Assembly (NCBI RefSeq): GCF_022354825.1
Contig: NZ_CP031168.1
Coordinates: 5,829,501-5,893,500, forward strand
Source of the DNA: Paenibacillus sp. H1-7
GTDB lineage: Bacteria; Bacillota; Bacilli; Paenibacillales; NBRC-103111
Length of the DNA stretch: 64,000 bases
Reading direction: 5' to 3'
Numbering within the stretch: the first letter of the stretch is position 1; each line of letters begins with the position of its first letter. Under the pieces are notes generated by a model that was not told the DNA's origin, ran no database searches, and worked only from the letters and a program-made list of their open reading frames with translations. The position numbers and the translations under genes were made by a program. This document shows, piece by piece, positions 16,403 through 24,985 of this stretch.

Positions 16403-17671
16403 TTATTCGGAAGGAACAGGCAGCACACGATTGATATTGGCTCCGAGACGGGAGAGCATGAGCTCGATCCGGTCATACCCCCGGTCAATATGATGAATTT
16501 GTTCGATGACCGTCGTTCCTTGAGCGGCAAGACCTGCGATTACAAGCGCGGCTCCGGCTCTTAGATCGGTTGCTTCAACGGTAGCACCGTACAGTCTGGG
16601 AACGCCTCTGACAAACGCTGAATTCAAATCCAGACGAATGTCGGCACCCATGCGGGAAAGCTCGTCGACATGCTTGAATCTGCCTTCAAACACGGTCTCT
16701 TTCAAAATGCTCAGCCCATCGGCCAATGATAGCAATACCATTATTTGCGATTGCAAATCTGTCGGGAATGAAGGATGCGGCGAAGTGACGATGCGTTCTA
16801 CTGCTTTGGGCCGCGATAAGCAGCTTATATTCATTATATCACCGTTAATCGCTATTTGAACACCTGCGCGCTTCAGCACATGAATCGCCGATGTCAAATG
16901 GGCGGGACATACGTTCTCCAGGGTAACGTTCCCTCGAGTAACAGCTGCTGCGATCATCATGGTACCGGCGACGATCCGGTCCGGAATTATGCGATAAGTA
17001 CATGGAGTCAGCTCGGATACCCCTTCGATCGTTATCGTATCGGTACCCGCTCCAATAATGTTAGCTCCCATCGCATTCAGGAAATTCTGCAAATCTTGTA
17101 TTTCCGGCTCTCTGGCTGCATTGGAAATGGTAGTCAAGCCCTCGGCCATCGTAGCAGCCATCATAATATTTTCCGTAGCACCAACACTCGGAAAATCAAG
17201 TACGATCTCTGCACCGCGCAATTGCTTGGCTGTGCACACAATCATATTGCCGGACTCCTCTATTTGCGCTCCTAATGCAGTGAGTCCTTTCAAATGTAAA
17301 TCTATCTTTCTTTCTCCGATCGCGCAGCCGCCGGGCTGATAGACTTGCACTCTACCAAAACGCGCCAACAACGGCCCCATCAAAAAGATGGAGGATCTCA
17401 TCTGACTCATCAGATGCTCAGGGATGTGATGCGAATGCGCTGTGGATGTGTTGACGGTAACTCTATCGTCCTGGTGCTCCGTGCGGCAACCTAGAGCCTT
17501 TAGTATGCTCAGCATGACCTGAATGTCCGACAGGTCGGGTACGTTGTGAATCGTAATCGTACCATCCGCCATCATGCCTGCTGCCAATATGGGCAATGCG
17601 GCGTTCTTCGCACCGTGAATCTTGATGGCTCCCGATAGAGGTCTCCCGCCCTCGATAACCAACTTTTCCAA
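16403..17671 (-). CDS. murA: UDP-N-acetylglucosamine 1-carboxyvinyltransferase
   Basis: MurA catalyses the first committed peptidoglycan step, enolpyruvyl transfer from PEP to UDP-GlcNAc. The 422-residue protein contains HGAKNAALPILAAG near the N-terminus and the active-site cysteine C116 in PGGCAIGERKID, the fosfomycin target. FPTDLQSQIM and the closing IDRGYDRIELMLSRLGA are also family marks. The start is a TTG at 17671 with GGAGGTG upstream. Position inside the dcw cluster, between murB and divIB, marks it as the main MurA. A paralogue elsewhere is possible. Confidence 0.97.
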   Translation of the reverse strand: MEKLVIEGGRPLSGAIKIHGAKNAALPILAAGMMADGTITIHNVPDLSDIQVMLSILKALGCRTEHQDDRVTVNTSTAHSHHIPEHLMSQMRSSIFLMGPLLARFGRVQVYQPGGCAIGERKIDLHLKGLTALGAQIEESGNMIVCTAKQLRGAEIVLDFPSVGATENIMMAATMAEGLTTISNAAREPEIQDLQNFLNAMGANIIGAGTDTITIEGVSELTPCTYRIIPDRIVAGTMMIAAAVTRGNVTLENVCPAHLTSAIHVLKRAGVQIAINGDIMNISCLSRPKAVERIVTSPHPSFPTDLQSQIMVLLSLADGLSILKETVFEGRFKHVDELSRMGADIRLDLNSAFVRGVPRLYGATVEATDLRAGAALVIAGLAAQGTTVIEQIHHIDRGYDRIELMLSRLGANINRVLPVPSE

Positions 17672-17686
17672 AGTCCCACCTCCGAT

Positions 17687-18592
17687 TTACCGCTCACCCA
17701 CCACCAATACTTCAGGTACAAGCTTGACGGAGTACATTTCCAATACAGTCCGCTGCACTTGTTCAATGAGGGTGAGCACGTCCTTAGCTGTCGCTTGCCC
17801 GGTGTTGACGATGAAATTGGCATGCATTGGCGATATTTGGGCTCCACCGACGCGGTAACCCTTCAAGCCCGCCGATTCAATAAGCTTCGCAGCAAAATGA
17901 CCTTCCGGATTGCGGAATACACTCCCCGCACAAGGCATATGCAGCGGCTGGGTCCGCTTGCGGCGGTCTTTGTAAGCCGCCATCGCTCCGGCGATTTCTT
18001 TGCGGTCCCCGCTCTTCAGCTGGAATACCGCCTCTGTAACGATTCCCGGCTGCTTTTGCAATAACGAATGCCGATAGGAATACTCGAAATCCGCCTGCTG
18101 CATGGTAACCAATTCACCTGTCGGGAGCAGAACTTCAGCTCTTAACAGTATTCGTGACACATCGGATCCATGAGCTCCGGCGTTCATGTAGACGGCGCCC
18201 CCTACCGTTCCCGGAATGCCTCCGGCGAACTCCAGACCGGTCAACCCTTCCTTGCCGGCCATGACGGATAGCTTGATAAACGAATAAGCTCCTCCGGCAT
18301 AAACGACGTCGCCATCAAAACGCACTGTATCCAGCACCGGCCCGAGCTTGATTACGATTCCTCGTATTCCTTTATCGGATACCAGCATGTTGGAACCGCG
18401 TCCGAGAACGGTCCAAGTCGTTTGATGCCGGTGCAGCAGCTTGACGGCCTCGACCAGCTGCTCTTTGGTTTCGGGAATGAGCAGAACATCGGCCGGTCCG
18501 CCAATCTTCCAAGTGGTATGAGGCGCCAGCGGTTCATTCAGCCGACATTCGCCGAATTCGCCGCTCAGCAATTGAGTAATGACCTGTTGCAT
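17687..18592 (-). CDS. murB: UDP-N-acetylenolpyruvoylglucosamine reductase
   Basis: MurB is the FAD- and NADPH-dependent enzyme that reduces the MurA product to UDP-MurNAc. The 301-residue protein has the FAD-binding TTWKIGGPADVLL and LGRGSNMLVSDKG segments. GIPGTVGGAVYMNAGAHG is followed by YRHSLLQ, and CAGSVFRNPEG carries the catalytic serine. It is of the shorter, Gram-positive type. ATG at 18592 has GGAGGAGG upstream and replaces an earlier unsupported ATG in frame. It ends 15 bases before murA. The 205-base gap to murG contains no gene and no convincing promoter. Confidence 0.96.
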   Translation of the reverse strand: MQQVITQLLSGEFGECRLNEPLAPHTTWKIGGPADVLLIPETKEQLVEAVKLLHRHQTTWTVLGRGSNMLVSDKGIRGIVIKLGPVLDTVRFDGDVVYAGGAYSFIKLSVMAGKEGLTGLEFAGGIPGTVGGAVYMNAGAHGSDVSRILLRAEVLLPTGELVTMQQADFEYSYRHSLLQKQPGIVTEAVFQLKSGDRKEIAGAMAAYKDRRKRTQPLHMPCAGSVFRNPEGHFAAKLIESAGLKGYRVGGAQISPMHANFIVNTGQATAKDVLTLIEQVQRTVLEMYSVKLVPEVLVVGER

Positions 18593-18797
18593 GGGAAAAC
18601 CTCCTCCACAGAACCTCCGGGCTGCCGGCCTCGGCAATGCCGAAAACCGGAATGATCAGGAACGAACTAACGCCGGTGGTGCCGGCTTTTTCCGTACTGT
18701 CATGCATGCTCCGTTGTCTGTCACGGTTATAGTGTAGTTTATGTTCAATCGGAAATAGTGTGACAATCGCCCAAATAGTTTCTTCTTAACGAGAAAG

Positions 18798-19865
18798 TTA
18801 CTTCAGACTGATTTGTTGAATCAGGTCGATAATCGTGTCGGCGGCATTGCTTTGTTGGGTCGTTCGGATATTGTTCGCGATGCTCTCTTTGTTCTCGTAA
18901 ACTCCGTCGAGACTTTGAACGAGCGTTTCCGCCGATAAGTCTTCTTCGAACAATACACGGGCGTAGCCCTTTTTCTCGAAGGAGGCCGCATTGAGGATCT
19001 GGTCCCCACGGCTCGCCTGTTTCGTTAGAGGAATGAGCAGCATCGGCTTGCCAAGAGCCAGGAATTCGAAGATCGAGGTCGCTCCGGCCCGGGATAATAC
19101 GATATCGGTCATCGCCAGCACATCGGCCAGCTCATCGTTGATGAATTCGAACTGCTTGTAGCCCCTGCGTTTGGCGTAAGTGTCGGCCACATGCCCTTTA
19201 CCGCAAATATGTACGATCTGGAATCGCTCCAATAACGGGTCCAGCGCGTCTCTGACGGCCTTGTTGATCGCTTGGGCCCCCAAGCTGCCGCCCATGATGA
19301 GAAGCACCGGCTTTTGCTTGTGAAACTCGCATAAATCGTAAGCACGGCTTGCCTTGCCCTGCAAAATTTGATCGCGGATTGGAAGTCCGGTGCAGATCCC
19401 TTTATCGCCCTTGATATGCTTCAGCGATTCGGGGAAATTGACGCACATCCGGGTGACGAACGGCATGGAAATTTTATTCGCCAGTCCCGGGGTCATGTCC
19501 GACTCGTGGCTGATGACGGGAATACGGTTCAACCAGCTTGCCACTATGACCGGTACGGAGACGAAGCCGCCCTTGGAGAACACGATGGCCGGCTTCAGCT
19601 TGCGAAGCAGCATGTACGCCTCTCCGATCCCTTTGACGACCTTGAACGGGTCCTTGATGTTTTTCAAATCAAAATATCTGCGGAGCTTGCCGGACGATAT
19701 ATGATGAAACGAAATGCCTGCATGATGAATAATATCTTTTTCTATGCCGTCTCGGGAGCCGATATATTGGATATCCCAGCCCAGCTTTTTCAATTTGGAG
19801 ATAATTGCAAGATTCGGAGTGACATGTCCTGCTGAACCGCCTCCTGTAAAGACGATGGTTTTCAA
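18798..19865 (-). CDS. murG: Lipid II synthase MurG
   Basis: MurG transfers GlcNAc from UDP-GlcNAc to lipid I on the inner membrane face. The protein of about 355 residues has the N-terminal glycine loop FTGGGSAGHVTPNLAII and the donor-side IMGGSLGAQAINKAV. It belongs to the MurG sub-type with SGKLRRYFDLKNIKDPF, seen in Bacillus cereus-type genomes. The TTG at 19865 has GAGGTG 6 bases upstream. A GTG at 19874 overlaps the spoVE stop (GTGA) but also overlaps that ribosome site. Tight coupling to spoVE suggests co-translation. Confidence 0.95.
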   Translation of the reverse strand: MKTIVFTGGGSAGHVTPNLAIISKLKKLGWDIQYIGSRDGIEKDIIHHAGISFHHISSGKLRRYFDLKNIKDPFKVVKGIGEAYMLLRKLKPAIVFSKGGFVSVPVIVASWLNRIPVISHESDMTPGLANKISMPFVTRMCVNFPESLKHIKGDKGICTGLPIRDQILQGKASRAYDLCEFHKQKPVLLIMGGSLGAQAINKAVRDALDPLLERFQIVHICGKGHVADTYAKRRGYKQFEFINDELADVLAMTDIVLSRAGATSIFEFLALGKPMLLIPLTKQASRGDQILNAASFEKKGYARVLFEEDLSAETLVQSLDGVYENKESIANNIRTTQQSNAADTIIDLIQQISLK

Positions 19866-19870
19866 GCCGT

Positions 19871-20968
19871 TCACCTCGCAAAACGGGATATATTTAGTAG
19901 AATGCCGATGGAGGTCAGCATCAGCGTAAGCGACGATCCGCCAGCGCTAATCAGCGGAAGCGTAATGCCGGTAACCGGAAACATGCCGATAACCACACCG
20001 ATGTTAATAACGACCTGTACCGCAATCATGCCTACGATGCCGGTCGCAAGCAAACTGCCGAATGTGTCGGGGGCCGTAATAGCTGTACGCATTCCCCGCC
20101 AAACAAGCAGCATGAATAAAGCAAGAACGAAGGAGCCACCGATGAAGCCTAGCTCTTCGGCAATAATGGAGAAGATGAAATCCGTCTGCGGCTCGGGCAA
20201 ATAGCTGTACTTTTGACGGCTCATGCCGAGTCCGAGACCGACCAGTCCGCCGGGTCCTATCGCATAGAGCGACTGTATCGCCTGATAGCCGGCGCCAAGA
20301 GGGTCCTGCCACGGGTCCAAAAACGCCGTGATTCGCTTCAATCGATAAGGAGCTGCGATAATCAGCCCGATGAAGCCTACAACGCCAACCATACCAAGAT
20401 AGGACAGATGCAAAATCCGTGCTCCCGCCGTGTAAATAATAAGCAGCGAAGCGCCTACAAGCACAGCCCCTGTGCCCAGATCCGGCTGCAGCATGATGAG
20501 ACCGAATGCGAGCCCCATCAGCCCGAGAGGCGGCAGCAAGCCTTGCGTAAACAGCGTAATCTTGTTCTGCTGCTCGGATAACAGCTTCGATAAAAATAAA
20601 ATCATGCCCATCTTCATAAACTCGGACGGCTGTATTCCGAAGGAGCCGATGCCGAGCCAGCTTCGCGCGCCTCCGCGAACGACGCCGATGCCGGGAATCA
20701 GCACGACGATCAGCAGGACAAAACAGACGATCAGGGCGATTTTGGCATACTTTTTCCATATCCAGTAATCCACGTTCATAGTGAAAAACATCGCCACGAT
20801 TCCTAGCGCGGCGAACAAAAGCTGCCTTTTCAAATAATAGAAATAATCGCCGAATTCATGAAATGCAAGCACCGCACTGGCGCTGTACACCATCACCACA
20901 CCTATTGCCAAGAGCATCATCGTGCAGACCAATAACGTTACATCCGGAGCAGACCGTGCTTTCGCCAT
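19871..20968 (-). CDS. spoVE: SpoVE/FtsW-type peptidoglycan polymerase
   Basis: A SEDS-family glycosyltransferase that polymerises lipid II together with a class B PBP. SpoVE makes the spore cortex with SpoVD. The 365-residue protein has ten hydrophobic helices, with GIQPSEFMKM, QPDLGTG and LPEPQTDFIFSIIAEELGF loops close to Bacillus SpoVE. The usual SYGGSS near the C-terminus reads SAGGSS here. ATG at 20968 has GAGG upstream. A GTG three codons earlier overlaps the site. Whether it serves vegetative division or only sporulation cannot be told from sequence. spoVD in the same cluster and a sigma-E-like site favour cortex synthesis. Confidence 0.88.
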   Translation of the reverse strand: MAKARSAPDVTLLVCTMMLLAIGVVMVYSASAVLAFHEFGDYFYYLKRQLLFAALGIVAMFFTMNVDYWIWKKYAKIALIVCFVLLIVVLIPGIGVVRGGARSWLGIGSFGIQPSEFMKMGMILFLSKLLSEQQNKITLFTQGLLPPLGLMGLAFGLIMLQPDLGTGAVLVGASLLIIYTAGARILHLSYLGMVGVVGFIGLIIAAPYRLKRITAFLDPWQDPLGAGYQAIQSLYAIGPGGLVGLGLGMSRQKYSYLPEPQTDFIFSIIAEELGFIGGSFVLALFMLLVWRGMRTAITAPDTFGSLLATGIVGMIAVQVVINIGVVIGMFPVTGITLPLISAGGSSLTLMLTSIGILLNISRFAR

Positions 20969-21007
20969 ACGCGCCACCTCTTAACCTTAACAAAATGTTA
21001 GGGTAGG

Positions 21008-21036
21008 CTTGTATGCCCCCCTCTTAAAGGTTATGC
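21008..21036 (-). promoter_or_regulatory. Possible sigma-E promoter of spoVE
   Basis: GCATAAC (21030-21036) and CATACAAG (21008-21015) are 14 bases apart. The -10 matches the sigma-E pattern CATACAMT at 7 of 8 positions, the -35 at 5 of 7. The site overlaps the end of murD, like the spoVE promoters reported in Bacillus subtilis. Confidence 0.45.
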
Positions 21037-22445
21037 ACGGACTGCCTAAACATGCTTCCCCTTTCCTCATAGGAAGGAAACATGTCCCAGCTGGCACACG
21101 CCGGCGACAGAAGAACGACGTCTCCCGCTTCCGCCATGTCGGCTGCCTCCCGAACCGCCTCGTTGACCGCATCCTGCGCATTGTTAGCAGTATCGACCGT
21201 TTTTACGAGGCTCATGCCTGCAAGTCTAGCAACATGACATATTTTATCTTTCGTTTGGCCCAACGCTACGATGCCTTTAATGCGGCCCGACTGAAATACG
21301 GGCAGAAGCTCCATATAATCCGATCCGCGGTCAAGGCCGCCTGCGATCAGGACGATTTTTTGCTCTAACGATTCGATAGTTTTGATGCTTGCTGCAGGGT
21401 TCGTCGCCTTGGAATTGTTATAATAGTCGACGCCGTCCTTCGTAGCCACGTGCTCCAGCCGGTGCTCGACGCCGCGGAACTCTCTCAACACCTGTGCTAT
21501 CGTATCGATAGTCACCCCCGCCGTCAACGCGGCACAAGACGCGGCAAGCGCATTTTCTACATTCATCGTTCCCGGAATGCCGATCTCCTTTACGCCGAGA
21601 ATCCGATGAACCGAGCCCTTTTTATCGCGGTATACAATGTGCCTGTCTTCTGCGTGAACGGATTCCTTGAAGGTAGGTGTGACAAATACGCCGTATTCCA
21701 GTTCCTCTTGAATCGAGAATGGCAGCACGTTCGCCTTGGCGCTCGATGCGATTTGACGGCATACCGGTTGGTCCCAGTTAAGAACGGCCGTATCGTCAGC
21801 CCCCTGGTTGGCGAACAGCTTCGCCTTCGATTCAATATAATCGTCGATTGATCCGTGATAATCCAGATGCGTCTCATAAATATTCAGCAAGCACGCGATC
21901 CGCGGCTTGAAATCGTATGTACCCTTCAATTGAAAGCTGCTCAGCTCCACAACCATATGGTTATCCGCTTCCGCTTCTAGAGCGGCCTCGGTCAAAGCGC
22001 GCCCGATGTTGCCCGCCACGATCGGCTTCAAACCCGCTTTCTCCAGCATAATACCGATCCATGTCGTAGTGGTCGTTTTGCCGTTGGAGCCCGTAATACA
22101 GATCATCGGAGCCTTGCATACGTGATAGGCGACTTCCACCTCTGTAACGATTTCGATCCCGAGCTCCTGTGCACGTTCGATAGGCTCGATAGTGTACGGA
22201 ATACCGGGATTTTTCACAACGAGCTTAACATCCTCATGAATTAATCCGGACGGATGACTGCCGCAAATAACAGAAATACCCAGAGCCGCAAGTTCATCGG
22301 CCTCAGGGCATAGGTTTCGTTCTTTCTTATCGTTGACGGTTACCTTGGCTCCCAACTCGTGAAACAGCTTGGCTACAGCGACTCCACTGCGAGCCAAACC
22401 CAATATTACCACTTGTTCGTTTCGATACGACCGTGGATGCTTCAT
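21024..22445 (-). CDS. murD: UDP-N-acetylmuramoylalanine--D-glutamate ligase
   Basis: MurD adds D-glutamate to UDP-MurNAc-L-Ala. The 473-residue Mur ligase has an N-terminal Rossmann segment (VVILGLARSGVAVAKLF), the ATP loop ITGSNGKTTTTTWIG, central VELSSFQL and NIYETHLDYHGS. The C-terminal domain contains NNSKATNPAAS and LSPACASWDMFPSYEERG. It lies between mraY (3 bases upstream) and spoVE. Confidence 0.97.
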   Translation of the reverse strand: MKHPRSYRNEQVVILGLARSGVAVAKLFHELGAKVTVNDKKERNLCPEADELAALGISVICGSHPSGLIHEDVKLVVKNPGIPYTIEPIERAQELGIEIVTEVEVAYHVCKAPMICITGSNGKTTTTTWIGIMLEKAGLKPIVAGNIGRALTEAALEAEADNHMVVELSSFQLKGTYDFKPRIACLLNIYETHLDYHGSIDDYIESKAKLFANQGADDTAVLNWDQPVCRQIASSAKANVLPFSIQEELEYGVFVTPTFKESVHAEDRHIVYRDKKGSVHRILGVKEIGIPGTMNVENALAASCAALTAGVTIDTIAQVLREFRGVEHRLEHVATKDGVDYYNNSKATNPAASIKTIESLEQKIVLIAGGLDRGSDYMELLPVFQSGRIKGIVALGQTKDKICHVARLAGMSLVKTVDTANNAQDAVNEAVREAADMAEAGDVVLLSPACASWDMFPSYEERGSMFRQSVHNL

Positions 22446-22448
22446 ATG

Positions 22449-23411
22449 CTACAACACCTCGTTCAGAAATAGTCCGATTCCCGCCAACACGATGCCCACA
22501 GCCCAGAACGTAATGACGACACGCCATTCGGACCAGCCTACAAGCTCAAAATGATGATGAATCGGGCTCATTTTAAATACTCTTTTTCCTCGCGTTTTGA
22601 AGGAAACGACTTGAATAATAACAGAAAGCACTTCTACGACGAACACGCCGCCGATGAGCACAAGTAGAATTTCCGCTTTGGTCAAAATAGCTACGACCGC
22701 AAGCCCGCCTCCGATTCCGAGCGAACCTGTATCCCCCATGAACACTTTGGCCGGATGGGCATTGAATACAAGGAAACCAAGCACGGCTCCAACCATCGCT
22801 GCGGAGAAAATGGCTACGTCCGGCTGCGTATTATTCAGCGCGATAATGGCATAAGCTCCGAAAGCAACTGCACTCGTACCCGCCAGCAAGCCGTCCAGTC
22901 CGTCGGTGAAGTTGACCGCATTGGACGTACCGAGCATCATCAAGACAACGAAAGGATAATACAGCCATCCCATCGGAATCGTATAATCGATAAAAGGAAT
23001 GCGGACATCGGTGCTGTGACCGATTTGACCGAGCAAAATACAAACTATAATCGAGACAATCAGCTGGCCGAGCAGCTTTTGTCTTGCTGTCAGACCTAAA
23101 GACCGCTTCAAAAATATTTTAATATAATCGTCCATGAATCCAACCAAACCGTACCCTAGCGTTGCGATCAGCAAAATGACCATTTCCATGCTTTTATCGG
23201 CAAACCGCAATACGGCCAATGCCAGTGCAAGCAGAATGATAGTGCCTCCCATGGTCGGCGTGCCCGCTTTTTTCAAGTGCCCTTGCGGTCCGTCGGTACG
23301 GATTTGCTGCCCGAACTTCAGCCTCCTGAGAAGCGGTATGCATAATGGGCCCATGATGACGGCTAGCAGGAAAGCTGCCCCCAATGTGATCATGACCACG
23401 TTAAAATCCAC
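22449..23411 (-). CDS. mraY: Phospho-MurNAc-pentapeptide transferase MraY
   Basis: MraY forms lipid I by joining phospho-MurNAc-pentapeptide to undecaprenyl phosphate. The 320-residue membrane protein has about ten helices. Family loops are PTMGGTIILLALA, the aspartate pair in GFMDDYIK, NFTDGLDGLLAG, FMGDTGSLGIGG and MSPIHHHFELVGWSEWRVV. The start is a GTG at 23411, with AGGGGG upstream. The ribosome site directly abuts a tandem array of hairpin repeats. Expression of this limiting membrane enzyme could be influenced by that structured leader. Confidence 0.97.
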   Translation of the reverse strand: MDFNVVMITLGAAFLLAVIMGPLCIPLLRRLKFGQQIRTDGPQGHLKKAGTPTMGGTIILLALALAVLRFADKSMEMVILLIATLGYGLVGFMDDYIKIFLKRSLGLTARQKLLGQLIVSIIVCILLGQIGHSTDVRIPFIDYTIPMGWLYYPFVVLMMLGTSNAVNFTDGLDGLLAGTSAVAFGAYAIIALNNTQPDVAIFSAAMVGAVLGFLVFNAHPAKVFMGDTGSLGIGGGLAVVAILTKAEILLVLIGGVFVVEVLSVIIQVVSFKTRGKRVFKMSPIHHHFELVGWSEWRVVITFWAVGIVLAGIGLFLNEVL

Positions 23412-23430
23412 AATTAAGTCCCCCTAAAAA

Positions 23431-23579
23431 CTTTCCGAAGGAAAGTTACTTCGTAAGCATCATCTACAAACTTTCTGAAGGAAAGTTACTTCGTAAGCAT
23501 CATCTACAAACTTTCTGAAGGAAAGTTACTTCGTAAGCATCATCTACAAACTTTCTGAAGGAAAGTTTCTTCGTAAAAC
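23431..23579 (-). repeat. 40-bp tandem TACGAAG-hairpin array before mraY
   Basis: Units begin at 23431, 23471, 23511 and 23551, an exact 40-bp period with the fourth unit cut at about 29 bases. Each contains the hairpin AACTTTC-CTTCA-GAAAGTT on the coding strand, preceded by TTACGAAG. The first differs by one loop base. The array fills the whole murF-mraY gap and ends against the mraY ribosome site (TTTTTAGGGGG). Confidence 0.92.
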
Positions 23580-23581
23580 CG

Positions 23582-24985
23582 TTATAATTGCTGCAGCAGT
23601 GACACGACCTGCTCAAGCTTCATCCCGCGGGAGCCCTTCACGAGAACGACATCGTCGGGCGATGCAACAGCGGCGACCGCTTGAGCCAACCTGCTCTTGT
23701 CGTCGAAGGCGAATACGCGCCCCGAAGGGTAGTGCACAGAGGCTTCTTCGGCAATGTATTGTGCCAGTCTCCCGAAGACGTAAACCCGGTCGATCTGCTT
23801 CGGATCAAGCTCCCGCCCGATTGCACGGTGGAACTCCGCCTCCTGTTCTCCCAGCTCCAGCATATCTCCCAGAACGACAATCTTGCGATTGTACCCGGTA
23901 AGCTCCTGAAGCAGCTTCAACGCCGCCTTCATGGATGTAGGACTGGCATTATAAGCATCGTTCAAAATGGTCAGCCCCGATGGAGCCTGAAGCTTCTCGA
24001 TCCGCATACTCGTCATCGTGCTCGTTCTCAATCCTTCAGCAATACGTGCGGCCGGAATACCGAAATGGACGCCGACGGCAACCGCAGCCAATGCATTAAT
24101 GACATTATGAAACCCAAGCAGCGGGATATAAAAAGCAACATCTTGAAAACGCGGTATGGTAAAATGCGTGCCTGCCGCATCCATTCGGGTTTCACTAGGA
24201 TACAAATCGTTATCCTGATTCGCTCCGAAACGGACCCGGTGATAGCGCGAAGCCTTCATCCCTTCATTGGGCTTAAGCTCCGGAAGCACCTTCTCGATCA
24301 GAGGCTCATCGCCGTTATACACCAACGTGCCGTCCTGCTGAAGACCGGTCATAATTTCCGTCTTGGCCCGGGCTATCTCCTCCCGGCTGCCGAGCTGAAG
24401 CAAATGGGCTTCACCGATATTGGTAATCAATACGATCTCCGGCTCGGCAAGCTCGGACAGAAGCCGGATTTCACCCCGTCCGCTCATCCCCATCTCCAGC
24501 ACGGCGATCTCGGTGTTCTCATCCAGCTGAAGCAGTGTCAGAGGCAGGCCGATGTGGTTATTGTAATTCCCGATCGTTTTGTGCACTTTGAAGGTCGTGG
24601 CAAGCACCGAAGCCGTCATATCTTTAGTCGTCGTCTTCCCGTTGCTGCCGGTAATGCCGACGATACGCACAGCGAGCTCTGACTTATAGGCTTTGGCAAG
24701 CTTCTGCAGCGCCTCCAGCGTATCATCCACCAGAATCAGCGGTAAATCCGCAGGCCGCTGCTCATGATCCTTTTGCCATAAGGAGGCTGCGGCTCCCTTG
24801 GAAGCCGCGTCATCCACGAATTGATGTCCGTCGAACGATTCACCGATCAGCGGAATGTACAGATTGCCCTCCTGGATCGTTCGCGTATCCTTGGATACGC
24901 CTCCGACCGGGATGTTGGCCCACTCTTCCTCCGCCAAGCTTCCGCCTGCCATCGCCGCTATTTGTCCTAATGTTCGTCTAATCAC
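23582..24985 (-). CDS. murF: UDP-MurNAc-tripeptide--D-Ala-D-Ala ligase
   Basis: MurF adds the D-alanyl-D-alanine dipeptide, completing the cytoplasmic precursor. The 467-residue ligase has the ATP loop GITGSNGKTTTKDM, VLEMGMSGRGEIRLLS and TNIGEAHL. C-terminal marks are NDAYNASPTSMKAAL, VLGDMLELGEQEAEFHRAIG and VLVKGSRGMKLEQVV. GTG at 24985 overlaps the murE stop by 8 bases, implying translational coupling. AAGGGG lies upstream at normal spacing. Confidence 0.97.
   Translation of the reverse strand: MIRRTLGQIAAMAGGSLAEEEWANIPVGGVSKDTRTIQEGNLYIPLIGESFDGHQFVDDAASKGAAASLWQKDHEQRPADLPLILVDDTLEALQKLAKAYKSELAVRIVGITGSNGKTTTKDMTASVLATTFKVHKTIGNYNNHIGLPLTLLQLDENTEIAVLEMGMSGRGEIRLLSELAEPEIVLITNIGEAHLLQLGSREEIARAKTEIMTGLQQDGTLVYNGDEPLIEKVLPELKPNEGMKASRYHRVRFGANQDNDLYPSETRMDAAGTHFTIPRFQDVAFYIPLLGFHNVINALAAVAVGVHFGIPAARIAEGLRTSTMTSMRIEKLQAPSGLTILNDAYNASPTSMKAALKLLQELTGYNRKIVVLGDMLELGEQEAEFHRAIGRELDPKQIDRVYVFGRLAQYIAEEASVHYPSGRVFAFDDKSRLAQAVAAVASPDDVVLVKGSRGMKLEQVVSLLQQL

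Noticed and set aside
18672..18691. Stem GCCGG/CCGGC followed by TTTTT on the plus strand
   Set aside because: It looks like a terminator for the plus strand, but no plus-strand gene lies upstream, and on the minus strand no T-run follows.
23431..23579. CRISPR-like regular repeats
   Set aside because: Units are contiguous at 40 bp with no variable spacers, and no cas genes are near. They are tandem hairpin repeats.
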